A stretch of DNA of 64,000 nucleotides from Paraspadella gotoi (lineage: Eukaryota > Chaetognatha): positions 23,065,486-23,129,485 of the forward strand of contig CM119267.1 in the NCBI GenBank assembly GCA_051294375.1, given 5' to 3'. Shown here piece by piece: positions 36,972 to 49,000 of this stretch. The position numbers were made by a program, and so were the translations under genes. The notes under the pieces are model-generated. The model worked only from the letters and a program-made list of their open reading frames with translations, was not told the DNA's origin and made no database searches. How positions within the stretch are numbered: the first letter of the stretch is position 1; the number at the start of each line of letters is the position of its first letter.

Positions 36972-39263
36972 ATGATGTCCAGAGCGCAGCCCTCACTTCA
37001 AGTTTCAGAGGTGATTAAAAGATAAACCATGAGAGCTTATTTAATATTTATTTTGGTGACACTCATTTTTATCTCATTTGCGCGCAGCCCCATAGAGAAG
37101 TCCGCTTTCGATATATCAGCGAAAAGGAAAAAGATTGGATTTATCACGATTCTCAAAAAACGGTAGGCTGTTAAATATTATGGTGTCGTCTTCGTTATGA
37201 AAATACTTTATTTAAAAGCTCTGTTCGAAGGCATGTCACTTGACAGATGCAGTATGTTGAAATGTTACTGTATATCAATAAAGTAACCAATCGCTATTTT
37301 ATTAGGGATTCGTTATCCACCAATTTTCTTTGACAGACGTTGCCCGAGGTGAGCGTGACGACCAGAGGGACCCGAGTTTGTCTCCTAGTCGGTCTTTTCA
37401 TGGTAGATCACCCGAGTATACCTCACGTCAATAAGCTCACGTGCGAGACTCCACAGGTTTGTGAATCATATGGAATTTTTGGAAAAGAGAGAAGATTTTG
37501 AATCTTGTAAATCACCTTAGGGAGACTTGGAGAATGGCGTTTTTTCCTGCATTTTAAAAGAGGATAAGACAATCAGTTTAAAGCTCGGGGTGAAGGTATG
37601 CCGTCTTTTTTTCGATTTTTTAAAAGCAAGCCACATGCCAATCTTCTTTATAAACCTTTTACCAGATTTTTGCCGCGTTAAAAAAAAAAGAAGATAAAGT
37701 ACTTGAGAAAAAAGAATTTCAGGAAAGATGCGATTCGTTTAAAATATCAAAAGACGCTCGAGGCGCCTACGAAAACGTAGATCGACACCAAGTCTGTCTT
37801 CGTATCCTTCTACTCGACGAACATCGTGACGAACTCTTTTGCGAAAAAAGTTTCACCATTGTCAATTCTAACGGGCCAAGTATGTATGTATGTACTATTA
37901 TGTACTATATTATGTTCTTTATTTATTCTTTTTTGTGGGAAGTCGACGGATCATATTGAAATTCGTTCCTCCGAAAAAGATGCCTTTGACTTTGTTTTAT
38001 TTGAAGGAATGGATGATGATGTGAGAGAAATTTTTGGTCATAATTCACTCCGGCTCGATCTTCTTTCCCTGGTAGCGTTGTGTGACTACGCAATCGCTCA
38101 TCGGTCTCCATCCTCTTGCCCGGCGGACGGAGGGAACGAGAAACTCATCTTGGTCTGCCCCAAACTAAAGAAAGGAGACTGGAAGGTCTGTTTCAGAGAG
38201 TACGACGCCGAGGGAAATGTCAAGTTCAAAAAGACAATCCATCACAACTCAGGTTTGTGCAATTAATGATTTGAATATAAAATGCCATGGACTCTGACCA
38301 TATTCCTCCAAAATCTGTTTTCTCGGAAAAGACGAATGCAAACTTTTTGGGACGACGACGATCGTTTTGCTGAAAATCCCTTCCTACATCGCTGAGCGCA
38401 AAAAAACCGACATTCACCAACCGCGTGAAGTCTTTCTCTCTGTAGAGGACAAGAAGAGCGAACCCGACTACAAAGCGCTGAAACAAGCGCGGGAGCAGGT
38501 GTCATTGACTTTTCGTTTCGATGGCGATAATCGTTGTTTTCGATTTTCATAACAACCCGTCTTTAATTCCATCCTCGTTTTTCAGGGTAAGGACAACTTT
38601 CTCAAATACTTTCCGTTAGCAACAACTGGAGCGTCGTTAGCGTCGTCCTCTACAGGAAGTTGCCGGTCATCCGTGTCGACTCGAGCGTCCGCGATGCCTA
38701 AAGAGCCTGCAGTGCCCACTGCTTCCGTCGCTTCAGCTCTCGTTTCGACTCGTCCCCGTAGTACGACATCGTCGCTCGGTTCCGGAAACCCCGCCCCGCG
38801 CAAAATGCACAAGTCTTCGCCCCTCGAAGCTCAAGATAAAGGAGAGGGTGGGGTTGCGGATGGATGGACGTTTCAAAATGGAGCTTTTCCAAATCCCGGT
38901 TCGATTCGAGAAACCATTTTCACTCCAGTCCATCTGCCCGTAATTTCCGGAGAAGCTGTAAATGGTTTTTTCGAGAACTCGATCGTTCCTACCGATCCGC
39001 CGGCTACTTCAGGGTCAACGACGGCGCTTGCGCCGAGTCAGTTCACCTCGAGCCCTCCGATATCCTCCGAGGGGCCCATGTCCGTCGAATCGGTCGAGTC
39101 CTCCTTGAAGAGTCTAAGTCTGGGTCTTGACGAAGAAGCCAAGAAAGCTTTGGAAAGTCTCTCTCCTGAGGAATTGGGGAAGACTCGTGAAGCGTGGGCG
39201 GAAGGGGCGAAAGACGAGCTTTTGGAAACTTGCCTGCACAATGTCTCGAAGGACATGCTCTGA
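36972..39263 (+). CDS. Divergent Rel-homology-domain protein A (NF-kB/Rel-like)
   Basis: Eight exons: 36972-37010, 37088-37162, 37337-37456, 37521-37595, 37666-37879, 38076-38252, 38332-38498, 38586-39263; 514 residues. The Rel N-terminal half (about 14-170) starts with VRFRYISE, matching the RFRYxCE of Rel proteins, but the Cys and the following Gly/Ser-rich DNA-contact loop are replaced by KEKDWIYHD. The next strand block is IPHVNKLTCETPQ. The IPT/dimerisation half (about 175-295) has GGNEKLILVCPKLKKGDWKVCFREYD, like the GGDEIFLLCDKVQKDD of Rel. It continues with TIVLLKIPSYI, PREVFLSVE and FLKYFP. A Ser/Thr/Pro-rich tail with LSLGLDEEAKKALESL follows; there are no ankyrin repeats. The gene beside it (39663-41836) has the same exon phases, so the two arose by tandem duplication. 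Role: presumably transcriptional, but DNA binding may be altered. Confidence 0.8.
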
Positions 39264-39662
39264 GCTGAAATGATCAAAAGTATCAAGTATGGAGTAAAGA
39301 AAAGGAAAACGCGGCTTGCCTTATCGTCTTGCTCAAAACGTCTTATTTCGGTGATATTTTCTTATTTGAACTTCTGTGATCTTTTATTTTCTTCCAGTTT
39401 TATTTATTGAAGCATTTTGTACCTTGGATGTTTTTAATCATTTTATTCTTTGTGTTGCCTGACACGATGTTATACTGTATTGTAACAAATACAGTACATT
39501 TACTGTACAATGTACATGTATTTTAACTTTTTAGATGTACTTTGAGTACATGAATTTATTATTAGTCCGACTCATATTCAATTCATTTCGCAACAACGAA
39601 TGCGCATTTAAACAACAAACGAATCCTCGTTGGATTTTCTTAGTTAAGATTGCGCAAATAGA
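39264..39662. other. Spacer between the two Rel-like genes
   Basis: About 400 bp, AT-rich, with an imperfect TGTACA/TACAGTA palindromic patch at 39470-39535. It must hold the 3' end of gene A and the promoter of gene B. No clear kappaB site (GGGRNNYYCC) was seen by eye. Confidence 0.4.
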
Positions 39663-41836
39663 ATGGCCTTGACGATTTCCAATCCCGTGAGTTTGACTGA
39701 TCGGATGTATTACTTATTTTCGCAGTCGCGGTTGATTAATCGCGTTTTTTTCTTAGCCTTGCGGTCAAGCGAGATTTCGTTATTTGACCGAAGACCCTAA
39801 TTGGATCTACCATGACAAGGTACATGATATGACATGATACTTTGAAATTTTCAGAATGGTTTTTAACGTGTCATCTCGTCTCGATCCCAAAGGGCAAAGT
39901 ACCGAAAGTGAGCATAACCTCGGGCGGTCAACTCGTCCGCCTCGAAGTAGCACTTTTTTCCGTGGAACATCCAACCGTTCCTCACGTGCACAGACTCACG
40001 AGCCAACCATCCGAGGTATTAACAAGATTATATTTTTAAGAATGAAAGATACGACTGTGTAGATTGTAATTGTTTATAAAAGTCTAAAATAACGATTATT
40101 GTTAGTTTTGGTGGTTAATCGTATTCCCGTGTTCGAGACTTTCACCAGCGATTTTACCGATTCAGGCGGCGAGAATCGAAAACGGTGTCTATTCCTTCAA
40201 AACGAAAGGTGACATTTCTTTAGAATTGAAACTTGGCGTTCAGGTAAAATTCTTAATGTTTTTTTTTCTACAAAATATCGCTAAAACAATGTTTATTACG
40301 CCCCCGTAAGATGTACCCAACGCAAAAAGACCAAAATGGGTATCAAGCGGAAAATGTGGAAAAAGAACAAAAGGACTACATGGCTCGTTGCTACAAGTTT
40401 TCAGTCGTCCGTAAATTGGCGCTGGAATCCTTCGATAGGATCGTCAAAAGTCGCCGCAAAGTGTCTCTTCGATTCCAGTTGCTGAATGAACTTACGAATG
40501 ACGTCATCGCCGAGCGAAGTTTCGAAGTCAACAATTCGAACGCCACCGGTATGACTGAAATTATGAAATTATCCATATGACTGTCGCAGTGTTGGTAGAG
40601 AATGATTGTAGATGGATATATATCAACTGCTAGGAAATATGCAATCTCTCCCTCACCTCTTTCTTTCTTCCTTTTTGCAGCGGATTTCGATTACAATATC
40701 GCTCATCACCTCCCTCTTTCCTGTTCCGCCATCGGAGGAGATAAAATGATCATCGTCTGCGGGAAACTCCATAAGGGGAAATTCAAAGTCGTCTTTCGAG
40801 CCTTCGACGACACCAACCGCGTCAAGTGGAAGAAAGATTTTTCTCCAGGTTTCGCACAAAACTAACAAAAAGTATGAAATAGTAAAATCTAAATGAAAAA
40901 TATGAACGATGCAGACGAGGTGCAATATTTCGAAAAGACGACGATTGTTCTTCAAATTCCGCCATATAAGAGGCCGGATATATCATCCCCGAGACAAGTT
41001 TACATTTCTGTCGAGGGAAACGAAAAAAAGCTTGAAGTTGAAGACTTAAATCGGCGAGAGGAGGAAGCGTTGAAAAAGGCGAGTAAGAAATTCTTAGATA
41101 CTGCCTCGTTTAACAAGTGCAAGTATTTATTTATTTAATTATCAATTTATATATCAATTTTCAGGGCAAAATTTTGACTTACTTACCCTGCTCGGCGCCT
41201 ACGGTCGGGACCCTTGCCGCGACTAACGTCTGCAGATCCAAAATCGCCCCGCAACCTTCCTTTCCTCAGCAGCATCCCACTTCTCAGCAACACCAAAATC
41301 TGCGCAAACCAGTTCAAGTTTCTCAAGATAGAGATGGAATGGACGACTCGGAGAGTTTGGTGACGACCAGATCTCGAAGCCCAGTGCGACCCGATCGCGA
41401 CAAATCGGAATATTTGAACGATAGTGCTCAGAACGTGTTCATGGGATCACCCGGTCTCGTCTTCGCTCGAGCCCACAATTCCTCTCAAATTCTCGCTCCT
41501 TTTTTAGTAGGAGAGATTTCCGCGGGGGGAGATGGAGCTTCCTTACCTCCCCCCTCTGACTATTCCCAATTTACTGAAGACACTATATTCGAGGTCGTTA
41601 ATATTGAAGATGTTTATAAAGACGGAGACAAAGATTCTCAAAAGGGCACGTCCGGTGGGTCGTTGCCCAGAGACGAGCGAGAGACCGACCGGGAAAGGAC
41701 CAGTGACGCGGGATCGAACGACGAGGCGTTGTCTTCGGCGTTTGACAATTTGAGCCTCGAATCAAGACGCGCCTTGAACCAAATCGATCCTGGGTCGTTT
41801 CCGTTGGGCCGGGGCTCTTCCGAAGGTCCCGAGTAG
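39663..41836 (+). CDS. Divergent Rel-homology-domain protein B (NF-kB/Rel-like)
   Basis: Eight exons: 39663-39686, 39757-39819, 39893-40015, 40166-40243, 40311-40548, 40681-40848, 40915-41078, 41165-41836; 509 residues. The RHD N-terminal half begins ARFRYLTEDPNWIYHDK, again without the Cys and Gly-rich contact loop of canonical Rel proteins. LKLGVQMYPTQKD matches the LGIQCVKKKD block. The IPT half has GGDKMIIVCGKLHKGKFKVVF, TIVLQIPPYKRPDIS and PRQVYISVEG. The tail is polar, with LSLESRRALNQI near the end, echoing LSLGLDEEAKKAL of protein A. The intron at 41079 starts GCGAGT, so a GC donor is needed to reach the in-frame exon GKILTYLP. The acceptor at 39892 (CCAAAG) has a weak pyrimidine tract. 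Exon phases mirror gene A in every intron. A Rel-superfamily assignment is firm; orthology to NF-kB, Rel or NFAT is not resolved. Confidence 0.8.
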
Positions 41837-42137
41837 AACTTTTTGCAGTTTTGCAGATGGCGTTTCTAACTAGTCTTTCAGTCTTCTTCGTACTTTTCTT
41901 GTATTTTTAAAACTTTTTACCGTTAATTTGCATAAAGTTAAACAGAATTGTAATTTTTGTTTCAATTTTTTTATTATTGATCCTGCAAATTTGTTATTTT
42001 GTTGCTCATAAGATTATGATAGTGTCGGTTGTTTTTCTAATTTTTTTTTAAGACAAAGCCACTAAGCTTTTTTTTTCAGTCCTTACTTAAAAATTCCGTT
42101 AGTGGCTCCATCATGCCCATCTCCGCTCGACGCCACC
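41837..42137. other. Short spacer upstream of VARP
   Basis: About 300 bp of AT-rich sequence with T runs. It ends in a strong start context, CGCCACCATGG, for the next gene. Nothing else is visible. Confidence 0.5.
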
Positions 42138-44997
42138 ATGGCATCTTCCCCTCAGGGTTATGACGAGGACATAAGCGTGAACCCGTTTTTCCTCTTTCTC
42201 CGCCGTCAACACCGCCAGTTCTACGAGGTGGCGGCGGAGAGTCGGTGGATCGTTTGCGTTCCGAGAGCCGGCTCCTTCCGCCCCATCGCCTTCCAAAGCC
42301 TCGACGACGAGGACGTCGCCGCCTATGTGCTCATTCCGCAGGACGAAGCCGGTGTCCACCACAAGACGCTCGACGGGCGCCGCGTGCGCTTGGGTGGAGG
42401 CCGCGTACGCGTCGTCTCTGGATTCGCGGAAAACGAGGACGACGACTGCGAGGCCATCGACGTTCTCTTTGAAGAGACCTTTTTCAACGCCAAGGACGAA
42501 AGCTACAGAGTTTTGTGTCTGGAGAGGCCTTTCGACTCATTGGGTTTCGATGGAAGCGATGACGCAGTCAAGAACGTCATCTCCGACAGCGCGAAGAACG
42601 GCGTCGACGCAGCCTCTCGTTCCGCGGACGACGACGACGCGATGGGCGTGGACGAGTGTGCCCGGGTCATTTGGGGTCACGCCTCGGGCGCTAAGCTGCG
42701 CCATTCGTTGGAGGCGTTGGTGCGCAAGTTCAACAAGATGGACGAGCCGCTGAACAAGGTACTGACGGCGGAGCAGATCGTCGATAGAGTCCATACAGTC
42801 TACAAGGACGCGCTCAGCCTCGTGGTCTACTCAAAGCGAAAGCACCGGGCGTCGTTGGGTGGCACCGACGTGGCTCGGATCCAGGTGGCGCTGGAGACGT
42901 ACATTTTGCACCACGTATGGGCCAACTTGTGGACCCATTTATCGGCTAACTTTTGCATCGAGGACGCGGAGCTGAACAAAACAACCAAAAACCTTTCCTG
43001 GATGTCTCTACAGGTTAGAATATATCATAGTAACTGTCCGTTCTGTCTTAGCTTTCATTTTCTTTCTTCAGGATCTCGGGGTCCGCTCGGAATTCCATTC
43101 CAACCTCCCGCGCGCTCGACAAATTCTCTCCAACATTAACCAAGTCCGGACGCCTCGCGGAAAAGCGCGAATCTTGCGCAAAACCGTCGAAGTCTTGAGT
43201 CGTACGCCGCCACGCCGCTCCCTCGACGCAGGTGGAGCACCGACGCCGAACTCCGATTACGGACCGGAGCTCGTCCTCACCTCCGACGACCTCCTCCCGC
43301 TCATCTGTTTCCTCGTCATTCGCGTGGAGAGCGTCCCCAACTGGAGGACGAACCTCTTTTACCTTCAGCGCCTTCGCTTCGCCTCGTCCAAGATCGACCG
43401 CGACGCTTTCTTGCTCACGTCCTTCGAGGCGGCTCTGCAGCACCTGCACCAGCTCCGCCCGGAAGTGCCCTTTTGCAAACTCTCGTTGGACGGCGAGTTG
43501 TCGGGACAGTCGACCGACGTCCGTGACGGAATTCACCGTCTGTACAAGTCCATCGCCGAGGGCGACGCTGAACGCGTGGCCAGGACTTTACTCAACACCG
43601 CCGCGTTAGAGAACAATGCCGGGGAAGAGGGCGGAGAGTCCCACCGGCCGCTCTGCCACCCGCTTTGCCGCTGCGTCTCCTGCCGCGACGTCGTCGATGC
43701 CTCACTGCGCCGCTCTTCCGTCCTCGACGGAGTCACTTTGCTTGTCAAAGATGATCGTGGCTTTACACCGCTACATGTGGCGGCGCTTTTTGGAAGGACT
43801 AGCGTCACGGAGCGTCTCGTCGACGCTGGCGCCCTCGTCAACGTCGCTGACCATTACGGGCGCACGCCACTTCACCTTGCGGCGTCGAGGGGCGAGACTA
43901 AGACGGCGCTAATGCTGCTTCATTCGAAGGCGGACCCGAACTTGAGAGATTGCGATGGGTTCACTGCGCTGCACGCGTGTGTCGCCGGTGGCCACGGTGT
44001 CTGTGCCAAGGCGCTTCTTTATTACGATCAAGGTTGAGTGAAACTGTGTGAAGGATTGTTGGATTTTTGAGAATATTGATGTTTACATATATTTTATTTT
44101 CTCTATTTCCACCGCTAGGGTATCTCCTTGACGTCAACTCCACCACCAACACCGGCGACACAGCCCTGCATTTCGCCTCTCGCCTTGGTTATGTCGACTT
44201 GGTCGAGGTATTGCTGGAGCACGGCGCCGGCGTCGAGCTTCGCAACCGGCGCAATGAGACCGCCTTCGATTGCGCCCACAGCGCCGTAGTCGGCCGACGT
44301 CTCGCCGCAGCTCTGCAGCAGCGCGTCGAAGAGACAAAACGCCGAAAATTAGCTCAGACTTCGACGCCCCCGTCGGCCTCCTCTAAGGACGGCGTCTTGA
44401 GGAGCAAATCCATGCCGGAGCGATTGTCGCCTGAGATTTCCAAAAACGATAATGACTCGAAAGATGTCGCCGGAGATGATTCAATCTCGACTCCGCCGAC
44501 TAAACCGCGTAAACTTCCTTCTAGTCGAAGCTTCACCGCCTCCTCAGACTCCGACGCCTACTTCCGCAAAGTGGAACGCCTTTTCCGCGCCATCGCTGAC
44601 GGCGACGAGCACCTCGTCCGCCACCTTATGGGGTGGGACAGCGAGGATGGGGCCGAGGAGTCGTCCGACTCGGTGTCCTCGTCCCCTCCACCGTCGTCTT
44701 ACCACAAAGACTCTCAACTCTGCCATCCTCTCTGCGACTGTCGCTATTGTCGGCCGCTGCAGCGGCGCCAGGCGTCCGCCCGCCGCTCCGGCCTCACCGT
44801 CGACAGCAGCAACCGCGAGGGAATCACTCCCCTGCATATCGCCGCCCTCTACAACAGCCTCACCTTGGCAAAACTTTTCGTCAAGAGAGGAGGAACTGTG
44901 GACGCCCGCACCAAGACTCAACTGTGGACGCCTCTTCATCTGGGGTATCTTGGCTGAATCATGATGTATTTAGTTGAAGAAATTGTGTTAAATTCAT

Positions 44998-45055
<58 letters not shown>

Positions 45056-45671
45056 TTGCAGGTGTCAGCGAAACAGCGTCCACGTTCTTGATATGCTGTT
45101 AACGCACGGCGCCGATGCTTCGGCGGCCGACGTCCGCGGCAACACCCCTTTGCATTACGCCGCCCTCAACGGCTTTCTTGCCTCGTCGGAAATATTGGTG
45201 ACAGTGGGCGGCGCCGACGTCAATGCCGTCAACTTAAAAGGTAATGCGCCGCTGCACGTCCTCGCTGGTCGTGGACGCGGCGGAATCTCTGCGGACAAGG
45301 CCGCCGCTCCAGGAGGCGCGGACGACGTCATCGGCATCGCTAAGTTGCTTTTGGAAAAAGGAGCCGATTCGCTGAAACGAAACAGAAACGGACTCAGTGC
45401 CGCGGAACTGGCGGCCAATCCTGCCGTTCGAGAGACGCTGGAGCGGTTGAAGAAGACGAAATGTGAGGGCAGAAGCGACGGCGGAGAATCCGAACCGAAA
45501 GTGCCGGTCCGAGACTCGAAACACGACGTCTTCGAGCCGACGGTGACGATCGTCGATGACGATCGAACGATCGACGTTGAAGACGACTCGACTCCGACGA
45601 GATCGGATGACGCCGTCGACGACAGAATCATCGGCGAAATCGCCAACGCGATGGAGACACTCGTAGTTTAG
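42138..45671 (+). CDS. ANKRD27: VARP: VPS9 domain and ankyrin-repeat endosomal protein
   Basis: Rab21 GEF and Rab32/38/VAMP7/retromer-binding protein of endosomes. Four exons: 42138-43013, 43072-44032, 44119-44944, 45062-45671; 1090 residues (human about 1050 as I recall). N-terminus YDEDISVNPFFLFL matches human YDEDLLKNPFYLAL. The VPS9 region (about 290-460) has FHSNLPRARQILSNINQV, LTSDDLLPLICFLVI and NWRTNLFYLQRLRF, then LLTSFEAAL. Two ankyrin arrays follow. Each is preceded by a zinc microdomain, LCHPLCRCVSC and LCHPLCDCRYC, the CHPLC motifs through which human VARP binds VPS29. The second array is shorter than in vertebrates, and the tail is acidic and Thr/Ser-rich. The start at 42138 sits in a perfect Kozak context; the open frame upstream lacks ATG. 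A long (TAA)n lies in the last intron. Confidence 0.96.
44999..45056. repeat. (TAA)n microsatellite in the last VARP intron
   Basis: About 18 uninterrupted TAA/AAT units directly before the acceptor TATTGCAG. Because the run occupies the place of the polypyrimidine tract, length variation could affect recognition of this exon. Confidence 0.95.
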
Positions 45672-46081
45672 TTTTTTTTTTTAGATTTTAGAAAAATGCG
45701 TGACGCGCGGATCGGTTTTACGGACTCGGGGAATGAGCATTTTTAACCGCATGAATGTCCGGAAATGAACGGACCGGAGAGGGAGAACTTTTCCCTTTCC
45801 CCCTTGGTGAACTCATCCGCTCATCGCAACTGTTTATTTGGCTGTTCAACTTTAACCGTGAATGATTATTACGATTAGTTTTTTAAATTTTTATGGGCAT
45901 GCAAAAAAAAATTGAATTTAAAAATCGTTCACTAACCAATTGTTTGCCCCTTTTACGTAGAGAGATAAAGAGAGAGAGAGAGACGATGAAGTACATGAGT
46001 TAGAAACGCAAAAAATATGAAAATAAACAAATGAGAAAACAATGATGAGGCTTTGAGGACAACTCGCACGAATCCGCCGCC
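45672..46081. other. VARP 3' UTR and DCAF10 upstream region
   Basis: A (GA)n patch at about 45960-45985 precedes the DCAF10 start codon. No gene or RNA is seen. Confidence 0.45.
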
Positions 46082-49000
46082 ATGTCCGCCTTTCGTGCCC
46101 TTCATCCTTGGACGTGGGTTGCGGAGAGGGAAACGGGCGGTGGGCGGCGGGGAACAAAGCTCCTCGGTCAGCGGGACGCTCTCTACAAGGAACTCTACCG
46201 TAACGTCAAGCATTCCGGTAAGACTGAGGCTCAAATCATTCCACTGGGTGAAATTTGGGGATATTTGCTTCCGTATGGAACCTCTCTTACCTACCAACTA
46301 TGGACCCTGTTGGTGGGGAGAAGCTACATGATACAATTGAGAATTCCGACAGGTTAAAAAAACGTTTCAATTCTGTTTCTTTTTTCTAGATTCTATCTTT
46401 TATCTGCTCTCAGGGTTGAGAACGAAAGCGTTTTAATGACTCCCTTTTTCTTAGATTGTTCCTATCAAATTAAAACAATTCAGGACCTTGGTTAAGATTT
46501 TTATTATTAACAAAATTCAAAATTCGGTTAAATCAGTACAGATGATTTATACTCTCGAGTTCAACATAAAAGTTCACCTTCCTTTTAAATAAAATCGCTC
46601 TGATTCGCCGTGGAACCAAAACAACCGCGCCTTTTCTTTGTTCAAATGATTCATCATCATCACCACTTTTTCTCGAATTTACGCAGTAATTTTTCAATTG
46701 TAATAAGAAGAGTTAAACCGGCTACCGTTAGGGGACGAGTTGGTCGAGTTGTAATGACCGACGATGCAATACCTCGGGTAATCGTAATCGTAAATGCGAC
46801 CCTCGCAGTTGAGACTTCCGCAGCAGGTTTAATTCCTCGTCGCAGAGCCCGCCCTTTGGAGCGCAATCGCCGGCTTCACCTCTGCCCACGGTGATGATCA
46901 TGTGCTCCAGATAGTTAAGGCGATCCTTGAGATTCTTTCGGCCGGTTTGGGTTTCGTTCTTCAAGTTTTTCACCTCCTTCTGTAGTTTTTCCGCCTTGTC
47001 GCCCAACACCGCCAAATCTACCTTGTAGCCGGTGAAGTCCGTCTCGAGTTGCTCTTTAATTTTGCTCGTTTCGTCCCTCACGTTCTGGGATTGAATAATT
47101 TTTAAAGGGCGGCGCGCTAATAATATTACCAGACGTGTTCTCATTTCTATTCAGATATAATTTTATTTGGTTCTCGTAATATTTACCTTCCAATCGTATT
47201 TCGCAACTCTTGAATTTCTGTTTTTCTTCCAGCCTTGGTTTTGCTGCAGCATGGCATTTTTCGGCATCTTAAAAAAAAAGTGCGGTTTGTGTAATCCCAA
47301 TTGGTTTTTTTTTGTCAAATGCTGCGGTTCTTACATGTTTTTCCATGAACATGGAGAGTTTCGAAGCCGCAAGCCCATCAGCGCAACAAAGATTGCAAAC
47401 TTCATTTTCGTCGAAAAAAAATTTCGGTTTAATTGATTTAAGTTGAGTTTTCCGCGAAATTAAGCGAAATTAAACGCGTCTGTTTGTCGTTGTTGGATTT
47501 TGTATCTAGGAAACATTAGAATTGTTTTATTTTTCTGAACTAAGGAGGGCATATCACTATTTATTATTTACCCATTTTTTTATCAGGTTCTTGGAATCCC
47601 GCCTCAGCCTCGGAAGACGGGCAACACGGCGCCGTATTCAACTTTGATTTTTCCAAGGACGGCGCCATTTTGGCCGCGGCCTGCGAGAGAAAGTCCCTTC
47701 TCCTTTTTGATCCCCTCAGTCACAAACATATAAGGGTGAGGAAATGAAGGGGATGGAAGTTCGAGTTGCGAGAAACATATTGAAAATAAAATTTAAAATG
47801 ATTTTTGGTACATAGTACTAACTTTGTTTTTGCGATATTTCAGTCGGTGCACAGCGCTCATTCTGACTGCATAAATTACATCCGGTTCCTCGACACGCGA
47901 GTCTTCGCCACCTGTTCCGACGACACCACGGTGGCCCTTTGGGACGTCCGCTACCTCAAATCTAAGCTACGCCTCCTCGAGGGTCACTCCAACTGGGTCA
48001 AGAACATCGAGTACGCCCAGGACAAAGGATTGCTCGTCACTAGCGGCTTCGACGGCTCAATCTATGCCTGGAATATAAACTCGTACTCTGAGACCGAGTC
48101 CGCCCCCTTCCGGCGCCTCTTCCACATGAGTGGGTTGATGAGGATGAAACTGACGCCGGACTCAGGGAAGCTGGTCGTTGCTACCGCGGGTGAGTTCGAA
48201 AAGAGGACTATGATGTTCAAAAAACCTATTAATTATTATTATTATTTAATCATTGTTCCCCAAAGGCGGTTACCTGATGGTGGTGCACGACTTGGATCTT
48301 CATACCGTAGGCAACGATCTTCACGGCTTCAAACCCAACATGTACCGTTTGATGCAAATGAGTCATTCGCCGATTCGACAGGTTTGCTCGCGTGCTTTAA
48401 AAAGGTGCGGGGTCCTAATCTGTACCTTTTTTTTTTTTTGGTTATCTTCCCAGGGTTACACTTTCAACCACTTGTTCCACAAATCCCGGCGCCGAAATCG
48501 CGTCGAGTTCATTAGCGATTTTCCGTCCGGAAACGACGCCGAGGTCATCGCCTCTTTGCAGGTTGGTGCAGACGACTTTGTTGAGAGTCTATTCTACTTT
48601 TTCCATCTCTGCCTCATCTTTTTCCAATCATCCTGAGATCGATCCCAGCGGCCACTTCGCCCTCTCTCGGAACACCTCGAGCGACGACAACTCAGAATGG
48701 ACCTGCGTTCACGATATATGGGCGCCACCGTCCGACGAAGCGGGTAAAAGCGGAATGCTGGGGCAGCGTTGGAATCTGCGCTTACAATATAGGCCTTTAA
48801 CCATCAAAACCTTTCCGAAGTCAGGGGAAATTTATATAATTATATAATTATATAATTTATATAATTTATATAATTAGCTTAAATTTATATAATGAATGGA
48901 TAATTAGGATTTAATTTTATATTGGTTGTAACAATTTCATAACTAAAGTTGTCGCTTGAGTGCAGAATATTTTGTCACATTACCATCTTCCCCCTCCTTC

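Noticed and set aside
37029-37087. ATG at 37029 (signal-peptide-like MRAYLIFILVTLIFISFA) as the start of Rel-like gene A
   Set aside because: It lies in the intron between the 13-codon first exon and the RFRY exon. Using it would put the Rel domain out of frame, whereas 36972-37010 joins in phase, as in gene B.
47167-47436. Plus-strand 89-codon frame in DCAF10 intron 1
   Set aside because: It overlaps the nested minus-strand gene in antisense and is Phe-rich from T runs; DCAF10 exon 1 joins exon 2 correctly without it.
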